A stretch of DNA of 64,000 nucleotides from Arcticibacter eurypsychrophilus (GCF_001730525.1 NZ_MDFN01000001.1:1-64000); one strand, 5' to 3'. Counted from the stretch's first letter, positions 17,420 through 27,246 are shown. The notes: a model not told the origin generated them from the letters alone. Numbers and translations: made by a program.

Positions 17420-18262
17420 TTAAATGAATTTCATTACCAATCTGCAAATGGAGTTTACGCAATCCCTGGAGAACTCGGCCAGCCATTTGTCTGCCTCGTT
17501 ATCAAAGTGTGATTCGCTGTGACCATTCCTTGCATTGGAAATTGCGTTGGTGATTGTCGGAATAAGTGTTAATACGCCTTCAGGATACTTAATACCCTTT
17601 TGATCAAAATCATTTTTAAGAAAATCCCTAACCGCTACCGCCAGTTGATTTAACTTATCTAAATCAGCTTTTTCAGGTATTTTTGCGACAATAAAAGCTT
17701 TAAATATTCCTTCTAAGCAACTATAAGCATAAGTTAGGGTGAGATTAAAATTGCCGTTTTTGATTGCGGTATCCATTTTATCCAAAGATTCTTTCAGTTT
17801 GGACGCATTCCATATCGACTCCGGCAACACTGATAACGGGACAGCACTGGTGCCGAAATTTCTTAAATTATTTAACCCGTCAATATATTCCTTGGGGAAC
17901 TCCAATAATTGAAAATCATCAATTACCTCGTCAAAAGGGAGTTGTTCGCTTTTATTATTCCAGGCATTAAATAGCTCAATTATTTTGTAAGTAAGGCTAA
18001 AAAACAGATTTCGGTTTTGATTATAAACTAAATTGAGCAGAAGTGTAAGTGCATCCTGGCGATCAAACGGCTCATGGTCCATATCGAAAGAAAAAAATGT
18101 CCGATCATTTACGGCCTGCTCATAAACCTGACTCCAGATAATGTGCAAGTTCTCCCGAATCATGAATTTGGAAAATTGGTTTGTCTTTAGAAAATAACCA
18201 ATATGAACGCCATGTAAGTCATTGACCAGTGGTTCTAATATAGATAAGGGTTTAATAGACAT
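17420..18262 (-). CDS. Abortive infection protein (Abi_C-like)
   Basis: 280 residues, soluble and helical. The C-terminal region contains AISNARNGHSESHFDNEADK, the R-N-G-H...H arrangement of the Abi_C group of abortive infection proteins, themselves HEPN-like, after a helical middle (NLTLTYAYSCLEGIFKAFIV). It stands upstream of the Apea-like HEPN gene on the same strand with a gap of about 100 bases. A role in phage-induced dormancy is family inference; no partner is evident. Confidence 0.65.
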   Translation of the reverse strand: MSIKPLSILEPLVNDLHGVHIGYFLKTNQFSKFMIRENLHIIWSQVYEQAVNDRTFFSFDMDHEPFDRQDALTLLLNLVYNQNRNLFFSLTYKIIELFNAWNNKSEQLPFDEVIDDFQLLEFPKEYIDGLNNLRNFGTSAVPLSVLPESIWNASKLKESLDKMDTAIKNGNFNLTLTYAYSCLEGIFKAFIVAKIPEKADLDKLNQLAVAVRDFLKNDFDQKGIKYPEGVLTLIPTITNAISNARNGHSESHFDNEADKWLAEFSRDCVNSICRLVMKFI

Positions 18263-18885
18263 ATTTTTGTTATTAAAATGGTTAGCCTTTTTTTAGAAGG
18301 TACTTGCGAAATTTATTGATGGTATGGCATTGCCGAAGCAGCTTACATGGAACTTCTATTTGGATAAATACTATAGTCCCTTTGGAAATCACGGCTGCTA
18401 ATCAGCATAATTTTCCATAATAATAATTACTTATAACTTACTTTCCATCATCTTTTTCCTCAGTTTAAATGGTGTATAGCAAGAGGTCGTTAATCTTTAT
18501 CAATCTTTTAAGATTTTAGATAACCACTAATTAAAAACACGGTCAAAATGTTTAAAAATCAATAAACCTCCTATTTTTGAATCTATGGTCGAAACGCAAT
18601 TTGTTTGAAATCCTGCAGAAAATAGTCTTTCATAAATTAATACTTCTGGACTATTAACAAATAATATTGTTGATATCCGTTTGTTCGTTCAACATCAAAC
18701 CAATTTTGTAAGTGAACTATTTTACAGAGTATTCAACCTATTTTCCCAATACATAACACGAATTGATTTACAGTGCTTTACAAGCTTCGTGGTAAAAATA
18801 GAGAACAAAATAACTCCTTACAAATTCGGCTCAAAGACCTTAATTCAAAATTCATTATAGATAAACTTCATATTGATTGCATATG
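18263..18885. other. Intergenic region between accessory regions A and B
   Basis: About 620 AT-rich bases between the Abi_C-like gene and the zinc-ribbon nuclease. Short plus-strand frames here are not protein-like. The one notable element is the mnmE-end-like sequence at 18742-18757. I see no RNA gene, integrase or transposase remnant. Confidence 0.5.
18742..18757 (+). repeat. att-like repeat of the mnmE 3' end (left candidate)
   Basis: TTTCCCAATACATAAC matches TTTCCCAATACAAAAC at 39455-39470, the antisense of the last codons of mnmE, at 15 of 16 positions and in the same orientation. It lies in the gene-free gap between accessory regions A and B, as expected of an island junction. The identity is seen; the attachment-site role is inferred. 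Confidence 0.45.
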
Positions 18886-19623
18886 CTATTCGAAAAAGTA
18901 TAACCCATTGTGTTCATACTTCACACGCTCATGCTGTTCTAATTGTCGGACAAATCTATTCTTGCAGTGTTGGCAAGTGTGATTCTTACGGCTCAAATTC
19001 CCATATTGATTCAGGCCGCAGTGAATACATCTTACATCTCCCCATTTATATCCGGTTAAAACCGAGCGTACGTCATATTTAATATAGTTATTTCCAGTAA
19101 CCAACTGCAATCGTTCCTGGATGACATTGTCTATGCTAGTTAAGAAATCGGAAGTAAAAATTTCATTATTGTGGAACTTTACAATTTCCTCATGTACCTC
19201 TTTTGAAGTAAAACGCATCACTAACCAATTTGCAGCTTGAAGGTTGGCATCCTTGCGCCGGTCTTTTCTGGTATGTTTGTGTCCATGCGATCTTATCCCA
19301 TCTACTTCTATAGCTACTTTTACAGGATCCTTTACCGAACCACCGTAAAGCGCGAAATCAATCTCATACTCAATTCCTGGTACACTCATATCATAAATAT
19401 CAGGAACTAGCACCATTTCACTCGGTCGAATAATGTAGTCATTATGATCACCTGGAAACTGATTAAGGATCAGAAAAAAGGCTTTTTCGATATCACTTTT
19501 ACTAGGCATTAAAAGGAAATCATCCAGGTGGGTTAATAAATGATCTTGTATACCTGAGTCATCATGTTTCAGATCGTATTCAATCTGATCCCGCAGGGAT
19601 TGTATGTAGGGCTTTAAATCCAT
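18886..19623 (-). CDS. DUF559/Vsr-like PD-(D/E)XK nuclease with C-terminal zinc ribbon
   Basis: 245 residues. The centre reads EYEIDFALYGG, then VKVAIEVDGIRSHGHKHTRK and DRRKDANLQAANW. This is the D...ExD...H pattern of Vsr/DUF559-like endonucleases, with EIDF about residue 87 and IEVDG about 105. The last 50 residues hold a four-cysteine zinc ribbon (CIHCG...CQHCK). A DNA-cleaving role is likely from the fold, but no partner gene is adjacent. The fusion is uncommon as far as I know. It lies just inside the left att-like repeat. Confidence 0.65.
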   Translation of the reverse strand: MDLKPYIQSLRDQIEYDLKHDDSGIQDHLLTHLDDFLLMPSKSDIEKAFFLILNQFPGDHNDYIIRPSEMVLVPDIYDMSVPGIEYEIDFALYGGSVKDPVKVAIEVDGIRSHGHKHTRKDRRKDANLQAANWLVMRFTSKEVHEEIVKFHNNEIFTSDFLTSIDNVIQERLQLVTGNNYIKYDVRSVLTGYKWGDVRCIHCGLNQYGNLSRKNHTCQHCKNRFVRQLEQHERVKYEHNGLYFFE

Positions 19624-20111
19624 TTAACGAATCGTGTTAATTTTCAACTATTGATTGTGATACTATTTTTTCCAGTAATTCTGAATATATTTAAGAAAAT
19701 GCTGAGTATGGCACTTCAGTAACGTTGAATAATGAGATGTCTGAAGATCCTGGCGGCAACTGCGAGTATATTCGGTTGTTTGCGTTACTAGGCAGGCCTA
19801 TTTCCCAACACAATATCTAACTTCAATTTGAATAACAACGATTTACCGATAGTATAATGTGCTGGAGGTGTACATTATATTTACTATGTGAGCACCCAAG
19901 TATCAATAGGGTGTATTCGGTCAAGCGTCGCTGTTTACTCAACGAAACCTCGACGAACTTATCCCCTTTAGCACCTGAAATATACTGCCAATAACGCAGG
20001 TCGACTTTCAGCGATGTCGAGATCCTAACCATGGCGTCCAACTCCTCCCCAGAAGCACTGATGGCGTCACAATTAATAGCGATCGTACTTTAAGCTCCCT
20101 AAATCAAAAGG
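19624..20111. other. Intergenic region with att-like repeat and decayed coding sequence
   Basis: About 490 bases. A 72-codon minus-strand frame (19823-20041, containing SLKVDLRYWQYISGAKGDKF) has plausible protein character but no start context or family I recognise. I take it as a possible remnant rather than a gene. The region also holds the att-like repeat at 19799. Confidence 0.4.
19799..19813 (+). repeat. att-like repeat of the mnmE 3' end (second candidate)
   Basis: TATTTCCCAACACAA matches TATTTCCCAATACAA at 39453-39467 at 14 of 15 positions, same orientation. Together with the site at 18742 it would define two tandem inserts, 18742-19813 and 19799-39470. The role is inferred. Confidence 0.4.
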
Positions 20112-20223
20112 CGTAATCCAAAAGTTACCCTAAAGCCTCTCGAATGTTTTCCCTTACACTACTTCCAGTCTTCACCTCTATGATGCTTGTTTTTCCATCG
20201 CTTTCTAAAAGACCTCCTCCATA
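20112..20223 (-). pseudogene. PD-(D/E)XK nuclease fragment with in-frame stop
   Basis: The minus strand reads LLESDGKTSIIEVKTGSSVR, then ENIREALG, a TAA stop, and LLDYA. This is the D...ExK...Q core of a restriction-endonuclease-like fold, where the stop replaces the usual glutamine of GQLLDYA by one base. Only about 37 codons can be read. A decayed nuclease gene fragment at the 3' side of the Hsp70 operon. Confidence 0.55.
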
Positions 20224-20323
20224 AAGTTAAGAGATTCCAAAACCTTTCTTACTTGATTAATTTATTCCCAACTTTACAATTAGTAATGTAGTAAAGTTTT
20301 AATTGCAGATCGATTATAATTCG

Positions 20324-21979
20324 TCAATTTTTATCACCAGAATCATACATGTTAATTTGATGCTGTTGATTATTAAGGAGAGTAAGTTTAGAATCTTTAA
20401 AACTGAAATATTTATCATAATTTAATTGTAAAAATATCAATATTTCAGGCTTTTTGACACTTTTATCATTGTGTGATACCCTTTGATAAAGCTTTGTAAT
20501 TGGCCCTAAATGCGGTTTTTTTAACTCTAAAGTACCATTCTGTAAATTGGTGATAATGTACTTCAATACTATATCCTCTGGATGCTCCTTTAAAATATAT
20601 TCATGAACCGATGAAGAACCTAAAGCCTCTGATTCTACATCATTTTCTTCGTTTAATATTTCGTTCTGTACAATTTCCTCAATTTTCTCAATTTGAGGAA
20701 ATGGATTGACATTTGCTAAATCATGTATGTTTTTATCTAATTCTTCATTAATATTAATTTTTCCATCAGACTCTACACTGGAACCTAAATCCCTCCCTTC
20801 ATGAACTAAACCGGAATCATTAAATTCACCTTCATAATCGGAAGGAAAATCAATAAAATCTTTTTTCAGAAACCCATCAACAATTGGCTGTAGATTAGTT
20901 TTAATATCAACCTTAGTTAAATCAGTTTCTTGAATTGTTCTCTGTCCTGATGTTAACGTATCATCATCTATAATTTTAGTCTTATAGATCTTAACTTCTT
21001 TTAGGTTATATAAATCATAATAGAATTTTTTATAGCCAAAATAATAACCAATAAGATTTAACGATTGTAAAAGTTCCCTTACATACATGTTTCGAGTGCA
21101 ACTATATTCAACAATCACCTCTATATTTGTATCAGAAAGATTGTCTTTGTTCAACAACAAATTTTTAAAGTATAAGAAATAAAGTGCTGTTATATAATCT
21201 TTGCTCCCATCAGCTGATGTCAACTTATCCTTCAAGCCCGCTGTCTTCTCATTACTTTCTTCCAATAACGGGATCATTTTCGAAAGTTGTTTTTTATCCT
21301 CAAAAAACAATCTATTTTCCTGCAAATAGCTATGTAGTTTACTGCCTTTAAATGATGGACGACCGTTGTAATGGGCCAATATTTGTCCTACATCGTAGAA
21401 ATACCCGAAATCATTATTAGGAAAAAATTCATCCCTATCATACAATAAAAGATTTTCATAAAAATGTGTCCCACTATGAGAAAAAGATTTTTTACCATTA
21501 ATTTTCAACTCTATTAAATGATCAAGTGAGAAACTAATGTCAGTCGGGCAATATACTTTATTCGAAAAATACTTTTCAAAAAGCTTCCTTATTGCATCCG
21601 CACCTCTTTTATGTTCCTGAATGTCTACATAATTTTGATAATCTTCATAGGCCTCTTCAAAAATTGCATCTTCAAATTTAAAACCAATGTCAAACTTTAA
21701 CTCGTATGAATGTTTAGCAGCTCTAGTGAGAGGATAGATTTTTAATGCTTGACTAATCCTTAAATCATTAGCTTTTCCAATCTCATCACCAACTTCAATT
21801 ACTATATATGCTTCGTCACTCTCAAAAAAGGGACAATCTTCTTTGAAAATTTGAAGTAAATAATTTTTGAGAGCATTCAAATCAACTCCACTGAAGCTTG
21901 GAATGTATTTCAAAGGAATTTCCCCGAACCTAATCAATGATGCAAATTCAGTCTTTGATAACAATAAATACAGTTTCAT
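20324..21979 (-). CDS. Unassigned 551-aa protein, third gene of the Hsp70-helicase operon
   Basis: A frame is open from 22006, but the ATG at 21977-21979 (MKLYLLLSKTEFASLIRF) lies 4 bases after the helicase stop and fits better. No motif I know. The N-terminal 130 residues look alpha/beta (AYIVIEVGDEIGKANDLRIS), the middle is helix-rich with many aromatics (LQSLNLIGYYFGYKKFYYDL), and residues about 370-470 are acidic and low complexity. No signal or membrane segment. Tight coupling to the Hsp70 and helicase genes suggests it is the specificity or effector subunit; that is inference only. Confidence 0.7.
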   Translation of the reverse strand: MKLYLLLSKTEFASLIRFGEIPLKYIPSFSGVDLNALKNYLLQIFKEDCPFFESDEAYIVIEVGDEIGKANDLRISQALKIYPLTRAAKHSYELKFDIGFKFEDAIFEEAYEDYQNYVDIQEHKRGADAIRKLFEKYFSNKVYCPTDISFSLDHLIELKINGKKSFSHSGTHFYENLLLYDRDEFFPNNDFGYFYDVGQILAHYNGRPSFKGSKLHSYLQENRLFFEDKKQLSKMIPLLEESNEKTAGLKDKLTSADGSKDYITALYFLYFKNLLLNKDNLSDTNIEVIVEYSCTRNMYVRELLQSLNLIGYYFGYKKFYYDLYNLKEVKIYKTKIIDDDTLTSGQRTIQETDLTKVDIKTNLQPIVDGFLKKDFIDFPSDYEGEFNDSGLVHEGRDLGSSVESDGKININEELDKNIHDLANVNPFPQIEKIEEIVQNEILNEENDVESEALGSSSVHEYILKEHPEDIVLKYIITNLQNGTLELKKPHLGPITKLYQRVSHNDKSVKKPEILIFLQLNYDKYFSFKDSKLTLLNNQQHQINMYDSGDKN

Positions 21980-21983
21980 AATT

Positions 21984-23123
21984 TTAAAAATCGAAGTCAA
22001 AATCACCTTCTTTATTGGATAATTTTGTAGTAGTTAAATCTATAGATTGACAACTTGACTTGAATTTACTTACTAATGAATGTAGGTAATCACTATATGT
22101 AATAAACAAATTCTCATTACTTCTTGTCATTGCTACCATCAATAAAGTATCAGCATTGGATCTAGCAATACTCGTGCTATTGGATAGAAAGGGTAAAAAA
22201 ACATTTGCAAAATCCATCCCTTTAGCACTATGATAAGTCATAATTATTGTATTTTTTTTCATGGCAGCATTTGAAAATGACCCATAACTATTGCCTACAT
22301 ATTCGAGTTTAACACCTTGCTTTAATAAATGGCTATTAAGAGAGCCATAGTCGAAACTTCCCCAATTATTTTTCCTTACTTCCCATAAAGGTTTATTTAA
22401 TTTTTTCAAAACCCCATTCGCAAAATCAATTATATATTCATGCTTAGGTAATAGAATTGCAGAGGAGTAACCCTCTGAACTTGCTTCACTTGACTGCTCA
22501 TATACATACTTAATCTCCTCTTCTTTACTCAAAGCTTTGACTAGTCTGATCGTTACATCCTTTTTACTCATATCACGCTTTGCGCTAAAGATATCTAATC
22601 GAGGCATCAATGATGATACTGCTGACATGATTGATCGGGTAAGTCTGTATATTCGCGTTAAAATAAAGGGCCGCGCTGATAATATCCCTTCAGCCTCTAA
22701 TTCTGTAACAGTATTATCATATATTGACTGATTAACATCTCCGGCTACTATAACGTTATTACAACGATTTTTCATACTAGTCAAAACATCTGCCGGCAAA
22801 TCCTGAACTTCATCTACCAAAATATAATCATAAGTATTGCTATCTTTCATAAACTGGTAATGAGTCATAACAGGAATTTCTCCTAATCCGATATCCTTCA
22901 TCCCCTGTTTAAACATATCGATTAACGAATAAGTATAAACTACAACCGCTATTCTAGAATTTTTATTCTCACTAAGTTTTTTTCTAACAACATGTACAAG
23001 CATGACAGATTTACCACATCCAGCGAAACCCTTTACCCAAATATTTCCTTTCTTGTTTATTTCATCATCTACGAAACGCTTCTGATCATCATCAAGCTGT
23101 TCGTATCTTACCATCCATGACAT
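21984..23123 (-). CDS. Minimal UvrD/Rep-like superfamily 1 helicase
   Basis: Only 379 residues, yet all core motifs are readable: Walker A GFAGCGKS (32-39), Walker B DEVQD (104-108), motif III GDVNQS (128-133), motif IV near LTRIYRLTRS (155-164), motif V YHSAKGMDF (297-305) and motif VI VAMTRS (330-335). Typical UvrD has about 700 residues, so the 1B/2B accessory domains are reduced or absent, which suggests an ATP-driven switch or loader rather than a processive helicase. It lies 22 bases after the Hsp70 gene and 4 bases before the unassigned gene. Confidence 0.8.
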   Translation of the reverse strand: MSWMVRYEQLDDDQKRFVDDEINKKGNIWVKGFAGCGKSVMLVHVVRKKLSENKNSRIAVVVYTYSLIDMFKQGMKDIGLGEIPVMTHYQFMKDSNTYDYILVDEVQDLPADVLTSMKNRCNNVIVAGDVNQSIYDNTVTELEAEGILSARPFILTRIYRLTRSIMSAVSSLMPRLDIFSAKRDMSKKDVTIRLVKALSKEEEIKYVYEQSSEASSEGYSSAILLPKHEYIIDFANGVLKKLNKPLWEVRKNNWGSFDYGSLNSHLLKQGVKLEYVGNSYGSFSNAAMKKNTIIMTYHSAKGMDFANVFLPFLSNSTSIARSNADTLLMVAMTRSNENLFITYSDYLHSLVSKFKSSCQSIDLTTTKLSNKEGDFDFDF

Positions 23124-23145
23124 AGTTTAATTTTGCTAGTATTAT

Positions 23146-25593
23146 TTAAAAGGAATTTAGTTTTTTATTATTTACAGCTTGAGACAAATTTTCGCTATTA
23201 TATATCGCGTTAGTCTCCTTATTCGGCTCGGCGTCTTCAATCTCTTTTGATAATTCAGATTTACCTAAATAAGCCGCACAGGATGAAAACCAGCTATAAT
23301 CCCAAGAGTGTAGATCTTTGTCAGAATAACGCTTTTTCCAAGATTCAAACGCCTCATCAATTAATAAACCACCCTTTACCTTCTCACCATTACTTATTAG
23401 AAATCTACCGAAATTGAATTTAATAACTTCATCATTAGAATCTAAATTAAACGCTTGTTGAATGAATTTCCCATATTCGATTGCATTATTATTTTTAAAA
23501 TGCATAGCAATATTAAATGCAACGTTAGCGCTAGGAAACTTATCGAAATGCTTTTTATAAAACTTAATAGCCTTATCTTCCTTACCAGCTTTGCTATAAT
23601 GCAATCCAATATTATTGAGATTTCCGTTTCCCGGAAACAGTTCTTCCAGTAGTTCTAAAGTTTCTGCAGCTTTGAACTCCCTACCCAAAGTTTCATATAT
23701 CGTATGTAATTTTCGTAACGAAATCAAAGTAGGCTCTCCACCATTTCTTTCTGATTCTAGATTGAAATCTCGCTCGGCTTTATGCACAATACGGTCCTCT
23801 GTGCTCAATTCTTTGTTCGCAAAAGGACTTAGTGGCTCAACCATTATCTTATGATCCCCACAAACGGCCCTAATTTGAAGAATTTTATCTGCATTGATTT
23901 CTAACTCTAATCTAATCCTATCAGATGATATAAAATTAGTGCCATCATCCTTGTGCATCTTTATATTGTATAGTATTTTGTTCTTATTTCCAACACAAAT
24001 AGGCAGCTCAATCACATTTTGGTTATCCCTCTGCACGGTAAGATTATCTATCACGTTAATGTCAGACGGTATTAATGTACCAGCTTCAATAATTGGAGTA
24101 ACAATTTCCCTATAATCATCCTTATTTATTAGTAATATAGGTTCACTTGTTATTGGCTGAATAATATTCTTTCCATAGCCGTTTAGTACAAGACTATGTA
24201 TTGCGGCTCCAATTGAGACATGTGCCTGCAAATCTTTCGGTAAAAGAATAGTAGATTCTTTGAAAAAATCCTTCACCGCATATTGAATAAAAGGATTCTT
24301 TGAACTTCCTCCAATAAATAAAATATAATCTATATCTACCGGCTTCAATTTTGCTTTTTTTAATGCAGAATTAATCGGATTAAAAATGGAAATAAATTCG
24401 TATTCTTTTTCGATCTTGTTAGTAGGAGTCTTTTCTTTAATATTTGTAAAGATTGCATTTACTTTCACAAAATCTCTGATTGACATTTCGGGACCTTTTA
24501 AAACCAGTATTCCCTTGGAGGTATGAATTTCAATTTCTTTATTCCATGAAACTTTGAAGTCTTGATTTTTCAAATCCACAAGAGAACTGCTATCTTCTTT
24601 TAATGACATAGCCTCACATAACTGAATTTTTAATCGCTCAGCAGCAGCTAGCAGATTAGGTATAATCAACTCTTTGAGTTCTCTTGTTCGGAAGTCCTCT
24701 TCATTTAAAAAACTATTTTCAAACAATTTAGGAAGTAAAACATCAATGGCTATTAGTTTATCCACATCATCACCACCTAGTTTATCAAACTTTGATATAG
24801 CAATATTTTTTGAATAAACACCATGAACATCTTGTCCAATCTCTAAGATTGAAATATCACAGGTGCCTGCGCCAAAATCAAAAACTAAAACATTAGGGTA
24901 ATAATTTTCTGGTAATTTTATAACATTATTATTATCATAAGTTGAGCTCAATACATAACTTAAAAATGCGGCATTAGGTTCATCAATTAGCGATTGCCTA
25001 TTAAGCATAATTCCATTAGCTTCAATACTACTTATTAAATCTTTACGTTGATTCGCCTCAAATGAGGCAGGAATACTGATGGCGTATTCAATATTTTTAG
25101 GCAAGTGCTTTTCATCAACATACCTATCAACATGAGTTTTCAAATATCTAAAAAACAGTTTGGTAACATCTGTAGGATTTTGTAGCGTTGGACCAGGATT
25201 ATCCTTACCTAATTCACTATTGGGGTATTTACACCCTACATCTTCCCCCAATTCCATTTTGAAAGAATGCCATACATTCTTTCCGTACTTCAATTTGTAT
25301 TTCAATTTCTTTGCACCTTCTCCTATTAACAATTTATTATTATACCAAGCAACAACCGATGGTATACGATAAAAGGAATATGTGGTACCGTCATCTAATT
25401 TTTGATTTATATCAATTGATTTGGCGATGATTTCATTCGTATTTTTATCTAACATAGCAATACTTACTACTGTTGTAGATGTTCCAAAATCAATACCGAC
25501 GAAAGTCTTATTATGTATGTTATCTCTAAGGATATTCAAGTCACTATCACTTTTTATTGGTAATAGATTCTTAATGGTCAGTTCTTTACTCAT
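23146..25593 (-). CDS. Hsp70-family ATPase with C-terminal TPR-like repeats
   Basis: 815 residues. The nucleotide-binding domain is complete: phosphate-1 DFGTST (35-40), phosphate-2 DFGAGT (239-244) and adenosine motif GGSSKNP (428-434). A shortened beta region follows. Residues about 640-790 form TPR-like helical repeats (NNIGLHYSKAGKEDKAIKFY, NVAFNIAMHFKNNNAIEYGK). This is not housekeeping DnaK: it lacks the helical lid with an EEVD-like tail and shares an operon with a helicase. It is first in the three-gene unit. Role unknown; regulated assembly of a defence complex is my inference. Confidence 0.85.
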   Translation of the reverse strand: MSKELTIKNLLPIKSDSDLNILRDNIHNKTFVGIDFGTSTTVVSIAMLDKNTNEIIAKSIDINQKLDDGTTYSFYRIPSVVAWYNNKLLIGEGAKKLKYKLKYGKNVWHSFKMELGEDVGCKYPNSELGKDNPGPTLQNPTDVTKLFFRYLKTHVDRYVDEKHLPKNIEYAISIPASFEANQRKDLISSIEANGIMLNRQSLIDEPNAAFLSYVLSSTYDNNNVIKLPENYYPNVLVFDFGAGTCDISILEIGQDVHGVYSKNIAISKFDKLGGDDVDKLIAIDVLLPKLFENSFLNEEDFRTRELKELIIPNLLAAAERLKIQLCEAMSLKEDSSSLVDLKNQDFKVSWNKEIEIHTSKGILVLKGPEMSIRDFVKVNAIFTNIKEKTPTNKIEKEYEFISIFNPINSALKKAKLKPVDIDYILFIGGSSKNPFIQYAVKDFFKESTILLPKDLQAHVSIGAAIHSLVLNGYGKNIIQPITSEPILLINKDDYREIVTPIIEAGTLIPSDINVIDNLTVQRDNQNVIELPICVGNKNKILYNIKMHKDDGTNFISSDRIRLELEINADKILQIRAVCGDHKIMVEPLSPFANKELSTEDRIVHKAERDFNLESERNGGEPTLISLRKLHTIYETLGREFKAAETLELLEELFPGNGNLNNIGLHYSKAGKEDKAIKFYKKHFDKFPSANVAFNIAMHFKNNNAIEYGKFIQQAFNLDSNDEVIKFNFGRFLISNGEKVKGGLLIDEAFESWKKRYSDKDLHSWDYSWFSSCAAYLGKSELSKEIEDAEPNKETNAIYNSENLSQAVNNKKLNSF

Positions 25594-25872
25594 AATACCA
25601 TTAATTAAAAGTCGAATTTAATTGAGCCCACACAGTTTCATAAGTTAGTTTCATAATAAAAAGTTTAAAGGTTTTGATAAAATTTAGCAAACGTTCAGAT
25701 TACACTTAATTAGAAGGTAAATAGTTCTTCATACCATAGTTCATACTAAAAAAGATGCGTCCATTAGTGTTCAGGTATCAACATTCTTCATTTCAAAGAT
25801 ACAATTAGATCTATAAAAAAACATACTAGCTCATTTTTAAACGCTTATGATATCAATAAAATGATTATTAAC

Positions 25873-27246
25873 CTATTTAACAGGTAACTTAATTCCGATC
25901 TTATACACTCTACGGTAACCTTTGACTGTATTTTCTGGGGATGTTAGCTCCCCCACTTTAAAACTTTCCAGATCATATCCATTTTGAATATCGGGATAAA
26001 TAATCAAGCAATCGATCAGTCTATCTTCCTCAAGACCTAAAGCTTTAAATATTTTATCTAACCGCGCATATCCTGATACTTGCCTAATATCATTATGGTC
26101 TTTACCATAAATGTATAATGGTTTATATTTTGCATCAATTACCATTTTAACAGAACCAGAATTGACAAGAAAATCAAGCTCGTTTCCATATGTTTTGGTG
26201 TGATAATTAAGGTCGTTCTTGTTTGGAAAGCGATTTCTAAGAAAATTATAAGTATAGAGCTCAAACAACTTTGGCATATCTATCCAATAAGGAGGGGTCG
26301 TTAGCTGTTGCTTGTTAGTATTCGTTATAGAATAAGCGTATCTTTTTAAGATTAGCTTAGCTTGTTTAATAGCATCTTTATACTCAGCAAAAAAAGGATT
26401 TGGTATATGATCTTTTACTTCCAGTATATTAACTTCATTTGAAACAGCATCAAAAGCTGGCCTGCAATAATTAAGTAAATTTTCAAAATGGTCAATGGAA
26501 TCATTAAAAACTTTTTTATGATTATCAATATAGGCATGTGAAAACTGTAGTGCCTTCTTTAGTAATCGGTTTTCAAAACTATCAATACCAAATTCTTCAA
26601 ACTGACACAATGTAGTGGTAAATTTGTTCTTAAAAACGTTCTGCTTTAGGTTTTGCCCTATTAGTACCTTACCTTTTATTTTACAATTGAGATTTTGGCT
26701 AACCTTGTAATACGATTTTTTTAATCCCTTAGCTACAAGCCTCTTTAAAGTATTCAAGAACTGAACAATTAATAATGGACTTAGCCAGTCATGCTCTTGG
26801 TTGATAGGAACCTCTTTTGCATTCCAGTTAATGTAAATCAGTTTATCGATTTCCTTATAAAGAAAATCAACTGAAATACATTGATTTAGCATAGCTATAT
26901 AATCAATTGCAACGTTAGCTCCATTGTCATGATTATTCTTAAGACCTTCATCTACATCAATTTCTTCATCACCATTTTCCGCTAACTCCCCTTTAATAAC
27001 CTCTATCCTTGTATCTAATTTAGGCGCTACTACAATTGAGCAATCACCTTCAATGAGCCAATCAACACCAATGTAATAACCTACTTCAATTTTAATATAT
27101 TCTTTTAACTGCGTAGATTTATAACAATGCAAATTAGGGTTTGAGCCAAAAAACCGATTGGTAATTTTTTCAGGATTACTAAAACTATCCAACGTAATCT
27201 GATTCGCCAAATGTTCCCAATAATCAAACTGCTTAACTTTATTCAT
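25873..27246 (-). CDS. mcrC: McrC-family nuclease subunit of type IV restriction
   Basis: 457 residues, full length. The N-terminal beta domain (IEVGYYIGVDWLIEGDCSIV) is followed by a helical region (FENRLLKKALQFSHAY). The nuclease core is YGNELDFLVNSGSVKMVIDA followed by KYKPL, matching D...ExK of PD-(D/E)XK. It starts one base into the McrB stop (overlap at 27246), so translation is coupled. With McrB it should cut DNA carrying modified cytosines. This is the only intact mcrC of the three in the window. Confidence 0.85.
   Translation of the reverse strand: MNKVKQFDYWEHLANQITLDSFSNPEKITNRFFGSNPNLHCYKSTQLKEYIKIEVGYYIGVDWLIEGDCSIVVAPKLDTRIEVIKGELAENGDEEIDVDEGLKNNHDNGANVAIDYIAMLNQCISVDFLYKEIDKLIYINWNAKEVPINQEHDWLSPLLIVQFLNTLKRLVAKGLKKSYYKVSQNLNCKIKGKVLIGQNLKQNVFKNKFTTTLCQFEEFGIDSFENRLLKKALQFSHAYIDNHKKVFNDSIDHFENLLNYCRPAFDAVSNEVNILEVKDHIPNPFFAEYKDAIKQAKLILKRYAYSITNTNKQQLTTPPYWIDMPKLFELYTYNFLRNRFPNKNDLNYHTKTYGNELDFLVNSGSVKMVIDAKYKPLYIYGKDHNDIRQVSGYARLDKIFKALGLEEDRLIDCLIIYPDIQNGYDLESFKVGELTSPENTVKGYRRVYKIGIKLPVK

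Noticed and set aside
18773-19082. Two overlapping plus-strand frames near 18.8-19.1 kb
   Set aside because: They overlap the zinc-ribbon end of the nuclease gene on the other strand and are rich in unlikely residues; shadows.
19823-20041. 72-codon minus-strand frame
   Set aside because: Possibly a remnant, but no family, no good start context and no partner; mentioned only in the gap entry.
23146-25593. Housekeeping dnaK
   Set aside because: The nucleotide-binding domain fits, but the C-terminus is TPR-like, no grpE or dnaJ is near, and the context is a defence operon.
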